DNA of 64,000 bases from Marivirga sericea (GTDB lineage: Bacteria > Bacteroidota > Bacteroidia > Cytophagales > Cyclobacteriaceae), in the NCBI RefSeq assembly GCF_900177665.1, contig NZ_FXAW01000004.1, forward strand, positions 248,001-312,000. The letters are read 5' to 3'. The position numbers were made by a program, and so were the translations under genes. Positions 18,685 to 28,003 of this stretch are shown here, piece by piece. Numbering within the stretch: the stretch's first letter is position 1; the number at the start of each line of letters is the position of its first letter. The notes below the pieces were generated by a model, which saw only the letters and a program-made list of their open reading frames with translations, had not been told where the DNA came from and did no database searches.

Positions 18685-19295
18685 GTCTAAAAGCTTACTT
18701 TGATAAAAAAAATAATTTTGAAGCTGGTTGTGATGAGGTGGGAAGGGGCTGTTTAGCCGGACCAGTAGTGGCTTCAGCAGTGATTTTACCCAAGAGTTTC
18801 AAGCATCCTTATCTTACTGATTCCAAAAAATTGAGTGGAAAGAAACGAGCAGAATTGGTAGATGTCATTAAAGAGCAAAGCATTGCCTGGGCCATAGCTG
18901 AGTGCAGTCCTGAAGAAATTGATGAAGTCAATATCTTAAAAGCATCTTTTTGGGCCATGCACAAAGCATTAGACCAGTTAACACGAAAACCTGATTTCTT
19001 ATTGATTGACGGGAATCGATTTACACCCTATGCTGGATTATCTCATGAATGTATCATAAAAGGAGATAGTAAATATTTCAGCATTGCCGCAGCTTCCATC
19101 TTAGCAAAAGAATATCGAGACAATTTCATGAGAGATTTAGCTACTATTCATCCTCATTACGGTTGGGAACGGAATGTGGGATACCCAACTCGCCAACACC
19201 GAGAAGGCATTCAGAAATTCGGTATAACTGAATATCATAGAAAATCTTTTCAACTATTGCCAAAGCAATTAAATATTTTTGAAAAAACGAACTAA
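18681..19295 (+). CDS. rnhB: Ribonuclease HII
   Basis: A 204-residue enzyme that cuts RNA in RNA-DNA hybrids and at misincorporated ribonucleotides. The N-terminal G-C-D-E-V-G-R-G block supplies catalytic Asp18 and Glu19; Asp110 lies in L-L-I-D-G and Asp147 in E-Y-R-D-N, completing the D-E-D-D set. S-I-A-A-A-S-I-L-A-K and the H-Y-G-W-E-R-N-V-G-Y-P-T substrate-contacting segment are intact, and the length is normal. It overlaps the upstream outer-membrane gene by four bases and is followed 12 bases later by the nitrilase gene, suggesting one transcript. Confidence 0.95.
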   Translation: MSLKAYFDKKNNFEAGCDEVGRGCLAGPVVASAVILPKSFKHPYLTDSKKLSGKKRAELVDVIKEQSIAWAIAECSPEEIDEVNILKASFWAMHKALDQLTRKPDFLLIDGNRFTPYAGLSHECIIKGDSKYFSIAAASILAKEYRDNFMRDLATIHPHYGWERNVGYPTRQHREGIQKFGITEYHRKSFQLLPKQLNIFEKTN

Positions 19296-19307
19296 AAAAC
19301 TATTAGC

Positions 19308-20234
19308 ATGAAGAAATTTAAAGTAGGCTGTGTTCAAGCTACTCCTGCCCTATTCAATAAATCCAAAACTATGGATATTGTATTAAATTGGATTCAAAAA
19401 GCCTCGAAACAGGATGTCCAATTATTGGTTTTTCCTGAAAGCTTTATTCCTGCTTATCCAGCTGGATTGGGTTTTGGTACTGTAGTTGGTAGTCGAACAG
19501 AAGCAGGGCGTGACCAATTTAGAGAATATTGGGAGAACAGCGTAGAAGTTGGCGCTGACGAAACTCAAAAGATTGCCAAATGGGCTAAAGAATATGAAAT
19601 GTATATCACTATCGGCATTACGGAGAAAGATACGATAAGTAAAACTTTGTATTGCACACTACTTTATTTTTCTGATAAAGGATCATTGATGGGGAAACAT
19701 CGCAAATTAAAGCCTACTGCAGCGGAAAGATTAGTATGGGGAGAAGGCGATGGAACAAGCCTATCTACTTTTGACACTTCTCTAGGTAAGATTGGCGGCC
19801 TGATCTGTTGGGAAAACTATATGCCTTTAGCAAGAATGGCTATGTATCAAAAAGGTATTGAAATTTATGTGGCTCCTACTGCTGATTCACGAGACAGCTG
19901 GAATAGTAGCTTGATCCATATTGCTTGTGAAGGTAGGTGCTACGTGATTGGATCTAATCAATTTATCAGGAAAAGCGACTATCCTGAACATCTGCAAAAA
20001 GAATTAGCAGAAGATCGTCCAGAAGTATTATCAAGAGGTGGAAGTGTTATTATATCTCCCTTAGGGGAAGTATTAGCTGGTCCTTTGTACAATGAAGAAG
20101 GATTATTGACCGCTGAAATCGATCATGACGAAATCATCAGAGCAAAAATGGATTTTGATGTGATTGGTCATTACGCCAGAAACGATGTATTTGGATTTGA
20201 TGTAAATAGCCAACCCGATATTAGTAAAGACTAG
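19308..20234 (+). CDS. Nitrilase-family carbon-nitrogen hydrolase
   Basis: A 308-residue cytosolic hydrolase of the aliphatic/aromatic nitrilase branch. The catalytic triad is visible: Glu44 in F-P-E-S-F-I-P-A-Y-P, Lys133 in H-R-K-L-K-P-T and Cys167 in G-G-L-I-C-W-E-N. The E-S-F-I-P-A-Y-P and C-W-E-N-Y-M-P signatures are those of true nitrilases, which turn nitriles into acids plus ammonia, more than of amidases. The start has normal spacing behind rnhB. The native substrate is unknown. Nothing in the neighbourhood forms a nitrile pathway. Confidence 0.88.
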   Translation: MKKFKVGCVQATPALFNKSKTMDIVLNWIQKASKQDVQLLVFPESFIPAYPAGLGFGTVVGSRTEAGRDQFREYWENSVEVGADETQKIAKWAKEYEMYITIGITEKDTISKTLYCTLLYFSDKGSLMGKHRKLKPTAAERLVWGEGDGTSLSTFDTSLGKIGGLICWENYMPLARMAMYQKGIEIYVAPTADSRDSWNSSLIHIACEGRCYVIGSNQFIRKSDYPEHLQKELAEDRPEVLSRGGSVIISPLGEVLAGPLYNEEGLLTAEIDHDEIIRAKMDFDVIGHYARNDVFGFDVNSQPDISKD

Positions 20235-20453
20235 TGATTGAAGGAAAAGTTGATCAAAAAGCTTAGATTTTTAATCGAGCTATTCTGTCTTTTGATGGTT
20301 AAAATCATCTTGTATTTAAATTGAATGGCTTCATAAAAACGGATAAAAACCAATCATAGAAAAAGCCCAACCTAGAGAATCATTTTATATTTCCACAATC
20401 CTAATTCAAATATCTAAAATTTCCTCATTTTTGCAGTCCAAAAAATAAAAGGA

Positions 20454-21362
20454 ATGATAAGAGGAGCAATATTAGTTTTTTTAGGTGCTTGTAGTTTTGG
20501 AGTTTTGACCACTCTAGTAAAAATTTCATACGAAGAAGGATTCACCTTAGCAGAAGTTACAGGTGCACAAGTATTTTTTGGAGCTGTGATTCTATGGTTG
20601 ATTTTAGCAGGGAGAGCTTTATTTGGGGCCATTAAATTCAAATTCACATGGAAAAACAGCTGGAAGGTTTTGTTAACTGGAATCAGCACCGGCTTGGTAA
20701 GTTTATGCTATTATAAATCCATCCAAGAATTACCAGCTTCCATTGGAATTCTCTTATTAATGCAATTCACTTGGATCAGCATGTTATTAGAAATAATTAT
20801 TCATAGAAAATTCCCGACACGAATGCAGTGGGTTTCGGTAGTCTTCATTCTCTTCGGTACATATTTAGCGGGAAATGTTTACAGTCTAGATAATATACCT
20901 TTTAGCTTGGAAGGAATCGGGTTCGGATTCTTGGCTGGCTTTTTCTATGCCGTTTTTATCTGGGCAAATGGAAGAGTTGGAAATGCTTTGATACCCGTGC
21001 AAAAAAGTGCTATGATGATTACAGGCGCTTGTCTTTTCATTTTTGCCATATTTCCACCTGAATTTTTATGGAATGGTAGTTTGACAGCTGGTTTATGGTT
21101 ATGGGGCTTGATTTTCGCCTTATTTGGAACTGTAATACCGCCTCTATTTTACGCGTATGGAATCCCGCAAACGGGAGTAGGCCTCAGTAGCATTTTAAGT
21201 TCAGCGGAACTACCTGTTGCCGTCTTCTTTTCAAGTTGGCTTTTAGCAGAAGAAGTTACAGGATTACAATGGGTGGGAGTTGCTACAATACTTTTGGCAA
21301 TTGTAATTTCAAATATAAAACGCCCCCTAACCCCAAAAGGGGGAATTGATTCCACAAAATAA
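20454..21362 (+). CDS. EamA/DMT-superfamily exporter
   Basis: A 302-residue inner-membrane protein with ten predicted helices in two EamA halves (about 3-135 and 150-285). The leader has a purine-rich AAAAGGA before the ATG. Such proteins export small metabolites such as amino acids; the substrate is not predictable. The last residues, R-P-L-T-P-K-G-G-I-D-S-T-K, are encoded by a G/C-run repeat at 21321-21346 and are probably an extension created when that repeat entered the 3' end. It converges on pyrE. Confidence 0.88.
   Translation: MIRGAILVFLGACSFGVLTTLVKISYEEGFTLAEVTGAQVFFGAVILWLILAGRALFGAIKFKFTWKNSWKVLLTGISTGLVSLCYYKSIQELPASIGILLLMQFTWISMLLEIIIHRKFPTRMQWVSVVFILFGTYLAGNVYSLDNIPFSLEGIGFGFLAGFFYAVFIWANGRVGNALIPVQKSAMMITGACLFIFAIFPPEFLWNGSLTAGLWLWGLIFALFGTVIPPLFYAYGIPQTGVGLSSILSSAELPVAVFFSSWLLAEEVTGLQWVGVATILLAIVISNIKRPLTPKGGIDSTK
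21321..21346 (+). repeat. REP-like palindromic element, copy 1
   Basis: A C-run/G-run element with core CCCCAAAAGGGG that forms the last codons of the EamA gene. It matches, in inverted orientation, the element at 21455-21480. Such C-run/A/G-run repeats occur many times in some Bacteroidota genomes and often act as transcript ends. Confidence 0.6.
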
Positions 21363-21454
21363 TATATCAACTTTGTCACAATTTAATATCATTCGATTAT
21401 TAAAGCAATTCAAGTATTAAAACATTAATTAAAATACAAAATTAATTCCGTGCG

Positions 21455-21480
21455 TTTTCCCCCTTTGGGGGCGAGGGGCT
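21455..21480 (-). repeat. REP-like palindromic element, copy 2
   Basis: Contains the hairpin CCCCCTTTGGGGG and the tail GCGAGGGGCT; the reverse strand aligns with copy 1 at 21321-21346. It starts three bases from the pyrE stop codon, so the two inverted copies bracket the 108-base convergent intergenic region. Confidence 0.6.
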
Positions 21481-21483
21481 GGG

Positions 21484-22137
21484 CTATTTGGCTGGACTCC
21501 ACTCTGAAGGATTATCTCTCCACTCTTTCAAAGTGGCTAATTCATCAGTTTTAATTAATTTCTTTGCTAATGCTTCTTCCAGAAGATGGGGATAATCACT
21601 TAAACAAACTAAATTAATTCCTGCATTTTTGAAATTCTCAACCGCAACATCGAAACCATATGTAAAAATAGCCGCCATCCCTAAAACGTCCGCACCTTGA
21701 GCTTGCAATGCCTCCGCTGCCTTTATAGAACTTCCACCTGTTGAAACTAAATCTTCAACCAGCACTACTTTTTGACCTTTCACTAATTTACCTTCGACCA
21801 AATTTTCCATACCGTGACCTTTAGGCTTCGATCTTACGTACATAAACGGCAAATCCAATGATTCTGCAACCAAAACACCTTGTGGAATGCCAGCAGTCGC
21901 AACTCCAGCAATAGCCTCTGCTTCAGGTAATTTCGACCTGATTACGTCAGACAAATAGTGCTTAATAATGCTACGCGTTTCAGGAAAAGATAATGCCAAC
22001 CTGTTATCGCAATAAATGGGTGATTTCCATCCAGACGCCCAAGTGAAGGGTTTCGCAGGTCTGATTTGGATAGCTCCCACATCTAATAATTCAATAGCAA
22101 TGGCACGTGCAATTTCTGATTTGGCGATGGTAATCAT
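21484..22137 (-). CDS. pyrE: Orotate phosphoribosyltransferase
   Basis: A 217-residue enzyme of pyrimidine synthesis joining orotate to PRPP to make OMP. I chose the ATG at 22137 (M-I-T-I-A-K-S-E-I-A) because the 17 residues before it are unlike the family N-terminus. The PRPP-binding loop V-V-L-V-E-D-L-V-S-T-G-G-S-S is intact, as are W-K-S-P-I-Y-C-D-N-R for orotate contact and K-P-K-G-H-G in the mobile catalytic loop. It lies 120 bases downstream of recQ on the same strand. Confidence 0.95.
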   Translation of the reverse strand: MITIAKSEIARAIAIELLDVGAIQIRPAKPFTWASGWKSPIYCDNRLALSFPETRSIIKHYLSDVIRSKLPEAEAIAGVATAGIPQGVLVAESLDLPFMYVRSKPKGHGMENLVEGKLVKGQKVVLVEDLVSTGGSSIKAAEALQAQGADVLGMAAIFTYGFDVAVENFKNAGINLVCLSDYPHLLEEALAKKLIKTDELATLKEWRDNPSEWSPAK

Positions 22138-22257
22138 AAGAAATAATTGAGTTAGAATTTGGGTCGAATTTAGGGTTTTTATTGGCAAGGTTGAAATAAA
22201 AGAATAATTAAGGAATCAAAATCTATCCCGCTCTTAGAATGATGCAAAATGAAACAG

Positions 22258-24165
22258 TTAATTTACTAAACTCAACATCCCCATTTTGTCTATTCTTAAT
22301 TTACCTTCATCATCGAGTTTTCTGACCATCGATATAACTTTTTCTTTGGCATAGCCTTCTATGTTTTCTGCAAGTCGCTCTATATTTAAATGAGAATCGT
22401 TTAAAATTTCTAAAATCTTTTGCTCTAAATTCTTCTCATAACTCGCTGATTTTTTTTCATTAAGACATACATCACAAACTCCGCAAACTTCTTCTTTATA
22501 CTCCCCAAAATACTGCAATAACTTTAGCGTACGGCATACTAAATCATTTTCTACATAATCTTTTACAGCAAGAAGTTTATCGTGCTTACGCTTTTTACGT
22601 TCTTCCAGTCTTTTTTTATTAAGCGGTAGTTTATTAGCGTCATGACGAGCCTCCAGAAAAGTCAATTGTGGTGAATCAGACTTAGGCGAATAGTCTATCA
22701 CATTTTCTTTATCGAGAAATTTTAATTGCTTTACTACCTCCTGCGGGCTCATTTCGGCTATTTTGGCAATCTGTAATTCATTGATGAAAATAACTTGTTG
22801 ATAGAGGTCCCCTCCGTAAATCCGCAAAACTGTCTTTATAACCTTTTCAAACTTGGCATTAGCAATTTCGTAAGCATATAGGTTTTTAAAATCTAGATTG
22901 ATATGCAATCCTGACGGGCGAAAAAACTGTTCATTCAATTGTATAAATCCTTCCTCCTCTAGTACCTTGAGTGCGTGAAAGACAGGATACACTTCATATT
23001 TATTATGTTGACAAAAATCCTGTATTTCAAAGTCAAAACTTTGCATTTCACCAGAACCAATGGCAATTTTAAAGTAATTAGCCAATGACTGATATAATCT
23101 TTTGAGGAAATCAAAATCAGGATGTGCTAATTCATGTCGTTCCTTCATTTCTTTGAAATCCTGAGGATGATATAGTGCCACCGCAAAAGCTGGCTTTTCA
23201 TCACGCCCTGCTCTTCCCGCTTCCTGATAATACGATTCTAAATTATCAGGTAATTCCCAATGTATGACAGTACGGACATCAGGTTTATCAATACCCATTC
23301 CGAAGGCATTGGTAGCAACAATAATTCTAGTCTTATTCGTTAACCAAGCGTCTTGCTTGGCGTTTCGGTCTGCTTGTGAAAGTCCAGCATGGTAAAAATC
23401 AGCAAAGAATCCATTTTTTTTGAGTAATTCGGCTATGTCCTTTGTGCGCCTACGGTTTCGTGCATAAACAACAGAGGTACCATTGATCTTACGTAAAATT
23501 TCAAATAGCTTCGCTTCCTTATTTTCGACTTTCCTGACGGAATACGATAAATTATCCCGAGCGAAACTCTTCTGAAAAACATTTGCTCTCTTGAAATTGA
23601 GCTTGTCCTGAATATCAATTTTAACATCCTCAGTGGCAGTAGCCGTTAAAGCTATACAGGGCAAGTCAGGAAATAATTCTCTAAAGTCAGCTATCTGTAA
23701 ATATGGCGGACGAAAATCATAACCCCACTGAGAAATACAATGTGCTTCATCAATTGCTAAAAGGTTAAGATTCATTTTCTTGGCCCTTTCGAGAAATAAA
23801 TCTGTTTTGAGACGCTCAGGGGAAACGTAAAGAAATTTATAGGCGCCATGAGCAGCATTATCTAAAAGAATATCAATTTCTCGATAGGTCATGCCAGAAT
23901 AAACAGCCGCAGCAGGAATTTTCCTCCTTTTCAATTGCTCAACTTGATCTTTCATCAAAGCAATTAGAGGAGAAATAACTAAACACATCCCTTCTGTCAT
24001 TAAAGCAGGAACTTGAAAACAAATGGATTTTCCACCGCCAGTGGGAAGCAAAGCCAAAGTGTCTTTAGCAGAAACTATAGAATCGATAATATCCTCCTGC
24101 ATACTTCTAAAGGCTTCATAGCCCCAGTATTTTTGGAGGACATCAATGGCTTTTAAGTTCTGCAT
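22258..24165 (-). CDS. recQ: RecQ-family DNA helicase
   Basis: A 635-residue 3'-5' helicase for repair and fork rescue. Walker A is at about 40-47 (L-P-T-G-G-G-K-S) and the D-E-A-H box at 139-142, followed by the RecQ aromatic loop (C-I-S-Q-W-G-Y-D-F-R-P-P-Y). Motif VI reads Q-E-A-G-R-A-G-R-D. Four clustered cysteines near 530-555 (C-R-T..C-G-V-C-D-V-C) form the zinc site. The C-terminus ends after a short winged-helix-like part and has no HRDC domain, so it is a shorter RecQ paralogue type common in Bacteroidota. Confidence 0.94.
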   Translation of the reverse strand: MQNLKAIDVLQKYWGYEAFRSMQEDIIDSIVSAKDTLALLPTGGGKSICFQVPALMTEGMCLVISPLIALMKDQVEQLKRRKIPAAAVYSGMTYREIDILLDNAAHGAYKFLYVSPERLKTDLFLERAKKMNLNLLAIDEAHCISQWGYDFRPPYLQIADFRELFPDLPCIALTATATEDVKIDIQDKLNFKRANVFQKSFARDNLSYSVRKVENKEAKLFEILRKINGTSVVYARNRRRTKDIAELLKKNGFFADFYHAGLSQADRNAKQDAWLTNKTRIIVATNAFGMGIDKPDVRTVIHWELPDNLESYYQEAGRAGRDEKPAFAVALYHPQDFKEMKERHELAHPDFDFLKRLYQSLANYFKIAIGSGEMQSFDFEIQDFCQHNKYEVYPVFHALKVLEEEGFIQLNEQFFRPSGLHINLDFKNLYAYEIANAKFEKVIKTVLRIYGGDLYQQVIFINELQIAKIAEMSPQEVVKQLKFLDKENVIDYSPKSDSPQLTFLEARHDANKLPLNKKRLEERKKRKHDKLLAVKDYVENDLVCRTLKLLQYFGEYKEEVCGVCDVCLNEKKSASYEKNLEQKILEILNDSHLNIERLAENIEGYAKEKVISMVRKLDDEGKLRIDKMGMLSLVN

Positions 24166-24305
24166 TTCTGGCTTAGCAATATTTACAACTCTAATATGAC
24201 TTTAATATTAATGATTAGCTTTAAAAACAAAAACTGCTAACAGAATTAATTGCTCATCTCTAAAAACTTGGAAGAAAGAAGTTTTGCTATTTTTCAGTTT
24301 TGAAA

Positions 24306-24551
24306 CTACACTAAGCCTTTCAAATATAGATTAAACTCTAAAGATGTAATCGCTTTAAATTCATCTACCTCCAAATCTTCCTTAATATTTTCATCAAAAT
24401 GCATTTTAGTTTTCTCCAATTTCTTATCAGGATGGACAATCAACTCTAAGCCACTGAAATCCATTGGGTTCACCTGAACTAAAACGATATAGTCATCAAA
24501 AACTCTTTTGTAATACTCGTGAACTACTGCACTGCTTTTCATAGAATTCAT
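24306..24551 (-). CDS. Small conserved-looking hypothetical protein
   Basis: An 81-residue protein, or 78 if the second ATG at 24542 is used. It has alternating hydrophobic and charged residues (Y-I-V-L-V-Q-V-N-P, L-E-L-I-V-H-P-D-K-K-L-E-K-T) and ends in L-E-F-N-L-Y-L-K-G-L-V, with no signal or membrane segment. It lies between leuS and recQ on their strand. I do not recognise the family. Confidence 0.65.
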   Translation of the reverse strand: MNSMKSSAVVHEYYKRVFDDYIVLVQVNPMDFSGLELIVHPDKKLEKTKMHFDENIKEDLEVDEFKAITSLEFNLYLKGLV

Positions 24552-24666
24552 TCAATTAGTCTAAAAATAGAAAGGTTATGGTTTGGGATTGGTAAACTCA
24601 AAACCGCTGCCCCAGCCATGTATATATAAAAACCGTCAGCCACTTCAAGCCTTTCACAAGGACCAC

Positions 24667-27534
24667 TTACACCACAATATTCACTATTTTCTTTGGTACG
24701 ATAATCATTTTCTTAATCGGCCTATCTTCGATCCATTTTTGCACTTTAGGATTTGCTAAAACAGCCTTCTCAATTTCTTCTTTTGGTGCATCCAATGCAA
24801 AAGTCATATTATCTCTGTGTTTTCCATTTACAGAAACAGGATAAGTATGCTCCTCTTCTTGTATAAAATCAGGATTAAATGTTGGCCATCCACCTTCTGA
24901 TACACTACCTTCATTACCAAGCAATGACCACAATTCTTCACAGATATGGGGTGCATAAGGTGCAATAATTCTGATTAGATCGCTTAAAACAGTCTTATTG
25001 TTACATTTCAGTTCTGTCAGGGTATTGACACAGATCATAAATGTAGAAACCGAGGTATTAAAAGAGAAGTTTTCTATATCATACTCTGCTTTTTGGATTG
25101 CTTGATGTAAAGCTTTTAGAGCTTTCTTATCAGGCTCAGCATCAACCACTTTAAAGTTACCGTCCGTATCATGGAAAAGTCTCCATAGTTTTTTCAAGAA
25201 TTTGGCAGTACCATCAATTCCATTAGTATTCCATGGTTTAAACTGTTCCAATGGTCCTAAGAACATTTCATAGAGCCTTAAAGTGTCAGCGCCATATTTT
25301 TCAATCACGTCATCCGGATTGACCACATTGTACTTGGATTTGGACATTTTCTCTACTTCTGATTTAGTTTTGAAATCTTTCTCATCAGAAACAGTTTTAA
25401 TATATTCACCATTTTGCCAATATCCACCTTTGGTATGAAATATAGCGTTCTGATATTCTGGAAATTCCTTTATGAAATTTGGAACATCAAGAACCCCATT
25501 TTTTACAAAATTAATATTTGCATAAACATATGTGTAATTTTCTAATTGAGGTGTTTCTCCATTTAAATCCTCTTTAGAAAAAATGTCAAGACTTGCAAAC
25601 TCAAACTCTTCTTTGTCCAATAGTTGAACTCCTTTCGATCCAGCAACTCCAATATTGTTAGTTCTTGATTTAGTACGTAATAATTTTTCTGAAATACCTT
25701 GAATCATTCCTTGATTAATCATCTTTTGGAATGGCTCATCTACACTGACATAGCCTAAATCATATAGGAATTTAGTCCAGAATCTAGAATACAATAGATG
25801 TCCTGTAGCATGCTCAGAACCCCCAATATATAAATCTACATTTTGCCAATACTGTTGTTTTTCTTCATCTACAAAAGCATCATTATTATGTGCATCCATG
25901 TAACGGAACATATACCAACTAGAACCTGCCCAGCCTGGCATGGTACTTTTTTCCAACTCGTATCCTTCATTTGTTTTCCAGTTTGAAGCTCTTGCCAAAG
26001 GGGGCTCACCATCTTCTGTAGGTAAATATTTATCTACTTCAGGTAATTCTAATGGTAATTGGTCTTCTTCTAATAAATAAGGAATATCATTTTTGAAATA
26101 AACAGGAACTGGTTCACCCCAATAGCGCTGACGACTGAATATCGCATCACGCATTCTATAATTGATTTTAGCGTAACCGATTTCTTTATCTTTCATGAAA
26201 TCAATCGCCTTCATTTGAGCATCTTTTATGCTTAAACCAGTCAAGAAATCAGAATTGATGATTTTTTCATGCTCATTAACGACCTCTACTATAGCTAAAT
26301 TGAAATGCTCGGCAAATGCTTTGTCCCGATCGTCATCAGATGGCACTGCCATTACAGCACCTGTTCCATACCCTGCCAATACATAATCGCCAATCCAAAC
26401 CGGTATTTTTTCATTCGTAAACGGATGAATCGCATAAGCCCCAGTAAATGCACCTGATACTCTTTTGACTTCCGTCATCCTTTCGCGTTCTGAACGATTT
26501 TTAGCAATGCTTACATAGGCTTCAACTTCTTGCTTCTGCTCAGTAGTAGTGATTTTTTCAACAAGCTCATGTTCTGGAGCCAACACCATAAAGGTCACAC
26601 CATAAATAGTATCAATTCTAGTCGTGAAAACTTCTATTTTCTCTTCTTGATCTACTAATTGAAATGCCAACTGAGCTCCAACTGATTTTCCAATCCAGTT
26701 TCTCTGCATCTCTTTAACCGGCTCGGGCCAGTCAAGATCCTCTAGACCTCTTAGCAAACGGTCAGCAAAAGCAGAGATTCTCATACTCCACTGCATCATT
26801 TTTTTGCGCTCAACAGGATGCCCCCCTCTTTCACTATAACCATCTTTTACTTCATCATTCGACAAAACAGTCCCCAAAGCCGGACACCAGTTTACTACTG
26901 CCTCCGACAAATAGGCAATTCTATATTTTAATAAAATTTCTTGTTTTTCTTCTTCAGAATAGTTGAACCAATCTTCGGCACTGAAATGTTCTATCTCTTC
27001 ATCACTAGCAGCTTTAACCAATTGATTGCCTGTTTTTTCGAAATGCTCTTCTAGCACTAAAATATGACGAGCTCTATTGTCCACTAGGTCATACCAACTG
27101 TTGAATAACAATGAGAAAATCCATTGCGTCCACTTATAAAAAGAAGGATCGCTTGTACGCACCTCTCTCTCCCAATCATATGCAAAGCCAATATTTTTTA
27201 ATTGCTCTATATATCGGTTAATGTTTTGCTCAGTAGTAATAGCCGGATGCTGACCAGTTTGAATGGCATACTGCTCAGCGGGAAGTCCAAAAGAATCAAA
27301 TCCCATTGGGTGAAGCACATTAAACCCTTGTTGCTTTTTATACCTTGCTACAATATCTGAAGCAATATAACCTAAGGGGTGCCCTACATGCAGACCTGCT
27401 CCAGAAGGGTAAGGAAACATATCCAATGTATAGTACTTTGGTTGATTAAAATCATCTTTAGCTTTGAAAACCTGGTTTTCTTCCCAGTAGGCTTGCCACT
27501 TCTTTTCGGTTTCTCTGAACTGATATTCTGACAT
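24667..27534 (-). CDS. leuS: Leucyl-tRNA synthetase
   Basis: A 955-residue class I synthetase that charges tRNA-Leu. The HIGH-type motif is in P-Y-P-S-G-A-G-L-H-V-G-H near residues 41-53 and K-M-S-K-S is at 729-733. The CP1 editing domain (about 230-420, including T-R-I-D-T-I-Y-G-V and G-T-G-A-V-M-A-V-P) is present. A non-standard stretch of roughly 70-80 residues (about 635-710) sits just before the KMSKS loop; inserts here are known in LeuRS and make the protein longer than E. coli LeuRS (about 860). Its own -7 element lies at 27583-27590. Confidence 0.96.
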   Translation of the reverse strand: MSEYQFRETEKKWQAYWEENQVFKAKDDFNQPKYYTLDMFPYPSGAGLHVGHPLGYIASDIVARYKKQQGFNVLHPMGFDSFGLPAEQYAIQTGQHPAITTEQNINRYIEQLKNIGFAYDWEREVRTSDPSFYKWTQWIFSLLFNSWYDLVDNRARHILVLEEHFEKTGNQLVKAASDEEIEHFSAEDWFNYSEEEKQEILLKYRIAYLSEAVVNWCPALGTVLSNDEVKDGYSERGGHPVERKKMMQWSMRISAFADRLLRGLEDLDWPEPVKEMQRNWIGKSVGAQLAFQLVDQEEKIEVFTTRIDTIYGVTFMVLAPEHELVEKITTTEQKQEVEAYVSIAKNRSERERMTEVKRVSGAFTGAYAIHPFTNEKIPVWIGDYVLAGYGTGAVMAVPSDDDRDKAFAEHFNLAIVEVVNEHEKIINSDFLTGLSIKDAQMKAIDFMKDKEIGYAKINYRMRDAIFSRQRYWGEPVPVYFKNDIPYLLEEDQLPLELPEVDKYLPTEDGEPPLARASNWKTNEGYELEKSTMPGWAGSSWYMFRYMDAHNNDAFVDEEKQQYWQNVDLYIGGSEHATGHLLYSRFWTKFLYDLGYVSVDEPFQKMINQGMIQGISEKLLRTKSRTNNIGVAGSKGVQLLDKEEFEFASLDIFSKEDLNGETPQLENYTYVYANINFVKNGVLDVPNFIKEFPEYQNAIFHTKGGYWQNGEYIKTVSDEKDFKTKSEVEKMSKSKYNVVNPDDVIEKYGADTLRLYEMFLGPLEQFKPWNTNGIDGTAKFLKKLWRLFHDTDGNFKVVDAEPDKKALKALHQAIQKAEYDIENFSFNTSVSTFMICVNTLTELKCNNKTVLSDLIRIIAPYAPHICEELWSLLGNEGSVSEGGWPTFNPDFIQEEEHTYPVSVNGKHRDNMTFALDAPKEEIEKAVLANPKVQKWIEDRPIKKMIIVPKKIVNIVV

Positions 27535-27582
27535 AATACGGTATATATTAATCTATTGTAGATTCCAATTTTATTTAAAGTG

Positions 27583-27590
27583 CAAAATTA
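27583..27590 (-). promoter_or_regulatory. -7 element candidate for leuS
   Basis: The minus strand reads TAATTTTG, an exact TAnnTTTG match, about 50 bases before the leuS start. No -33 element is clear at the normal spacing. Confidence 0.45.
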
Positions 27591-27644
27591 AGGCTTTTGA
27601 CTTGGGAAGGAATAGAATAATGCAATCTTTTCAAAAAACGGGAT

Positions 27645-27670
27645 AAAAAAAGGTGCCCGAAAGCACCTTT
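27645..27670 (-). terminator. Intrinsic terminator of the small membrane-protein gene
   Basis: AAAGGTGC (27649-27656) and GCACCTTT (27663-27670) form an 8-bp stem with a 6-base loop. On the minus strand it is followed by a run of seven T. It lies 32 bases after the stop of the 59-residue gene. Confidence 0.82.
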
Positions 27671-27701
27671 AATCATTAACCAACTAATCACTAAACTAAA
27701 A

Positions 27702-27881
27702 CTAACTAAAAAATTTCTTTAAAATAGGATTCGATTCCTTTAGGTGTTCGTTTTTAAACTCTTGCTTTTGAGCATGTCCTAAATTAGCATTAAGCTGAGA
27801 ACCTAAAAGAAAAATCAAAATACCGACCACTACTCCAATCGCAAGGAAAATATTTCGACTCAAATTTTTACTCTTTTGCAT
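27702..27881 (-). CDS. 59-residue single-pass membrane protein
   Basis: This short gene encodes M-Q-K-S-K-N-L-S-R-N, then a hydrophobic helix (I-F-L-A-I-G-V-V-V-G-I-L-I-F-L-L-G, about residues 11-27), then a polar tail with charged residues. The basic N-terminus before the helix predicts N-in, C-out topology, or an uncleaved signal anchor. A purine-rich G-G-A-T-A-A-A-G leader precedes the ATG and a strong terminator follows, which together support a real independent gene. It is divergent from the DUF4920 lipoprotein. Function unknown. Confidence 0.7.
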   Translation of the reverse strand: MQKSKNLSRNIFLAIGVVVGILIFLLGSQLNANLGHAQKQEFKNEHLKESNPILKKFFS

Positions 27882-28003
27882 CTTTATCCTATTTATAAAC
27901 TTCTTTTACAATGATTATGCCAAACCCCAAAAAGTTGCATTCATTTTTTTCTTTTTTCTTAACGAGATAAAAATTACCTTCGTATCCAAAATCTTAAAAA
28001 CTT

